Positions 15,225 through 15,913 of a stretch of DNA of 15,913 nucleotides are shown here, one piece after another (positions within the stretch are counted from its first letter, which is position 1; the number at the start of each line of letters is the position of its first letter). The stretch is from assembly GCA_029861795.1 (NCBI GenBank), contig JAOTYS010000054.1, positions 1-15,913 on the forward strand, written 5' to 3'. The DNA comes from Gammaproteobacteria bacterium. Lineage in GTDB: Bacteria > Pseudomonadota > Gammaproteobacteria > Arenicellales > JAOTYS01. A program made the position numbers and the translations under genes. The notes beneath the pieces are model-generated. The model was not told the origin of the DNA, made no database searches, and saw only the letters and a program-made list of their open reading frames with translations.

Positions 15225-15913
15225 TTACGGCAACGCGTCAAGTTCTGCCCCCTCTTTCTTAACAGGCATCATATCCTCGCGAGATACACCGAGATACAAC
15301 ACCGTCGGGCTAGCCACAAATATCGATGAGTAGGTACCGACGACCACGCCAATCATAAGCGCGGCCGCAAAACCATGAATTACTTCACCGCCAAGCAAGA
15401 ATAGTGTTATCAACACCAATAATGTAGTGAGCGAGGTCAACAGCGTACGACGCAAGGTCTGATTGATCGACTTATTCATGATTTCGACGGTGGTTCCCTT
15501 GCGTATCTTACGAAAATTTTCGCGGATTCGGTCAAATACCACTATGGTATCGTTCAGTGAATAGCCGATCACAGCCAGTACCGCCGCCAACACCGGTAGT
15601 GAGAACTCCATCTGTAGCAGCGAAAAGATGCCTATGGTAACCACTACATCGTGAACTAGAGCCACGACGGACCCTACTGCAAAGCGCCACTCAAAACGCC
15701 AGGCCACGTAAATAAGGATTCCGATCAAAGCATAAATCATTGCCAAGCCACCATCCTCGGTCAGTTCCTTACCGACTTGGGGGCCCACAAACTCCACCCG
15801 CCGCATCTGTACCGCACAGTCGGCAACCTCACCGCTGCCACCACGACATTTTTGTACCCTATCTTGCTGAGTCTCGCTCAACTGTTCGCCGTAAACCGCG
15901 CGCAAGCTCTCCA
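15225..15913 (-). CDS. secF: Protein translocase subunit SecF, 5' end beyond the window
   Basis: SecF pairs with SecD and uses proton motive force to complete Sec-dependent export across the inner membrane. About 229 codons are present; the family is usually 300-320 residues, so roughly the first 90, including TM1 and the start of the periplasmic domain, lie outside. The visible part starts in the P1 periplasmic domain, with the conserved VEFVGPQVGKEL, followed by five membrane segments. The RND-family signature GYSLNDTIVVFDRIREN lies at about 116-132 counted from the TTG at 15905. That TTG is internal and not the start, since the frame stays open to the window edge. Two cysteines ten residues apart in P1 (QKCRGG and VADCAV) could form a periplasmic disulfide, an inference only. 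secD would be expected just outside. nrdR follows after 49 bases. Confidence 0.96.
   Translation of the reverse strand, partial: ESLRAVYGEQLSETQQDRVQKCRGGSGEVADCAVQMRRVEFVGPQVGKELTEDGGLAMIYALIGILIYVAWRFEWRFAVGSVVALVHDVVVTIGIFSLLQMEFSLPVLAAVLAVIGYSLNDTIVVFDRIRENFRKIRKGTTVEIMNKSINQTLRRTLLTSLTTLLVLITLFLLGGEVIHGFAAALMIGVVVGTYSSIFVASPTVLYLGVSREDMMPVKKEGAELDALP

Noticed and set aside
1..15913. A novel defence, mobile or biosynthetic system
   Set aside because: Almost every gene belongs to a known housekeeping family in conserved order. The two unknown genes are single and unlinked, so they do not make a system on this evidence.

Overview
This 15.9 kb window looks like an ordinary chromosomal segment of a gammaproteobacterium, probably uncultured or poorly studied. 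The evidence is gene content plus gene order. The order nrdR-ribD-ribE-ribB(X)-ribH-nusB-thiL, with secF just upstream of nrdR, matches the Pseudomonas-type arrangement and is close to the E. coli one. The divergent trmJ/suhB pair is the E. coli arrangement. mutS followed by a seven-iron ferredoxin gene (fdxA) is the Pseudomonas arrangement, here split by an extra inverted gene. Five of the sixteen genes start with GTG or TTG. I see no CRISPR array, insertion sequence, phage gene, rRNA or intact tRNA.

Left part (1-6832): trmJ (minus strand, 3' end cut by the window) and suhB (plus) diverge from a ~290 bp spacer that holds a good sigma70-like promoter for suhB. mutS follows on the plus strand. 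A 571-residue PilZ-like protein of unknown role is convergent with mutS, with no base between the two stop codons. A 357 bp gene-free stretch before fdxA holds two small hairpins and a piece that resembles the D-arm and anticodon loop of tRNA-Leu(CAG).

Middle part (6833-9622): a strong hairpin separates fdxA from dsbC (periplasmic disulfide isomerase), which lies behind yajQ (nucleotide- and possibly cyclic-di-GMP-binding protein) on the minus strand. Next comes an unrecognised small lipoprotein gene, divergent from a single-domain lytic transglycosylase gene. Between these two is a perfect 8-bp inverted repeat beside a TATAAT box.

Right part (9623-15913): a long minus-strand run reads secF (5' end outside the window), nrdR, ribD, ribE, ribBX, ribH, nusB, thiL. 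The central genes are separated by 6-54 bases, and in two places the ribosome binding site of one gene overlaps the stop codon of the gene before. This run makes riboflavin from the DHBP and pyrimidine branches, and adds a thiamine kinase, a transcription antitermination factor and the ribonucleotide reductase repressor. The ribB gene carries a C-terminal GTP cyclohydrolase II-like domain without its zinc cysteines (the RibBX variant), so GTP cyclohydrolase II must come from elsewhere.

I found no convincing new multi-gene system. The items most worth a second look are the PilZ-like protein inside the mutS-fdxA neighbourhood, the tRNA-Leu-like remnant beside it, the RibBX degeneration, and the unknown lipoprotein with its palindromic divergent promoter.
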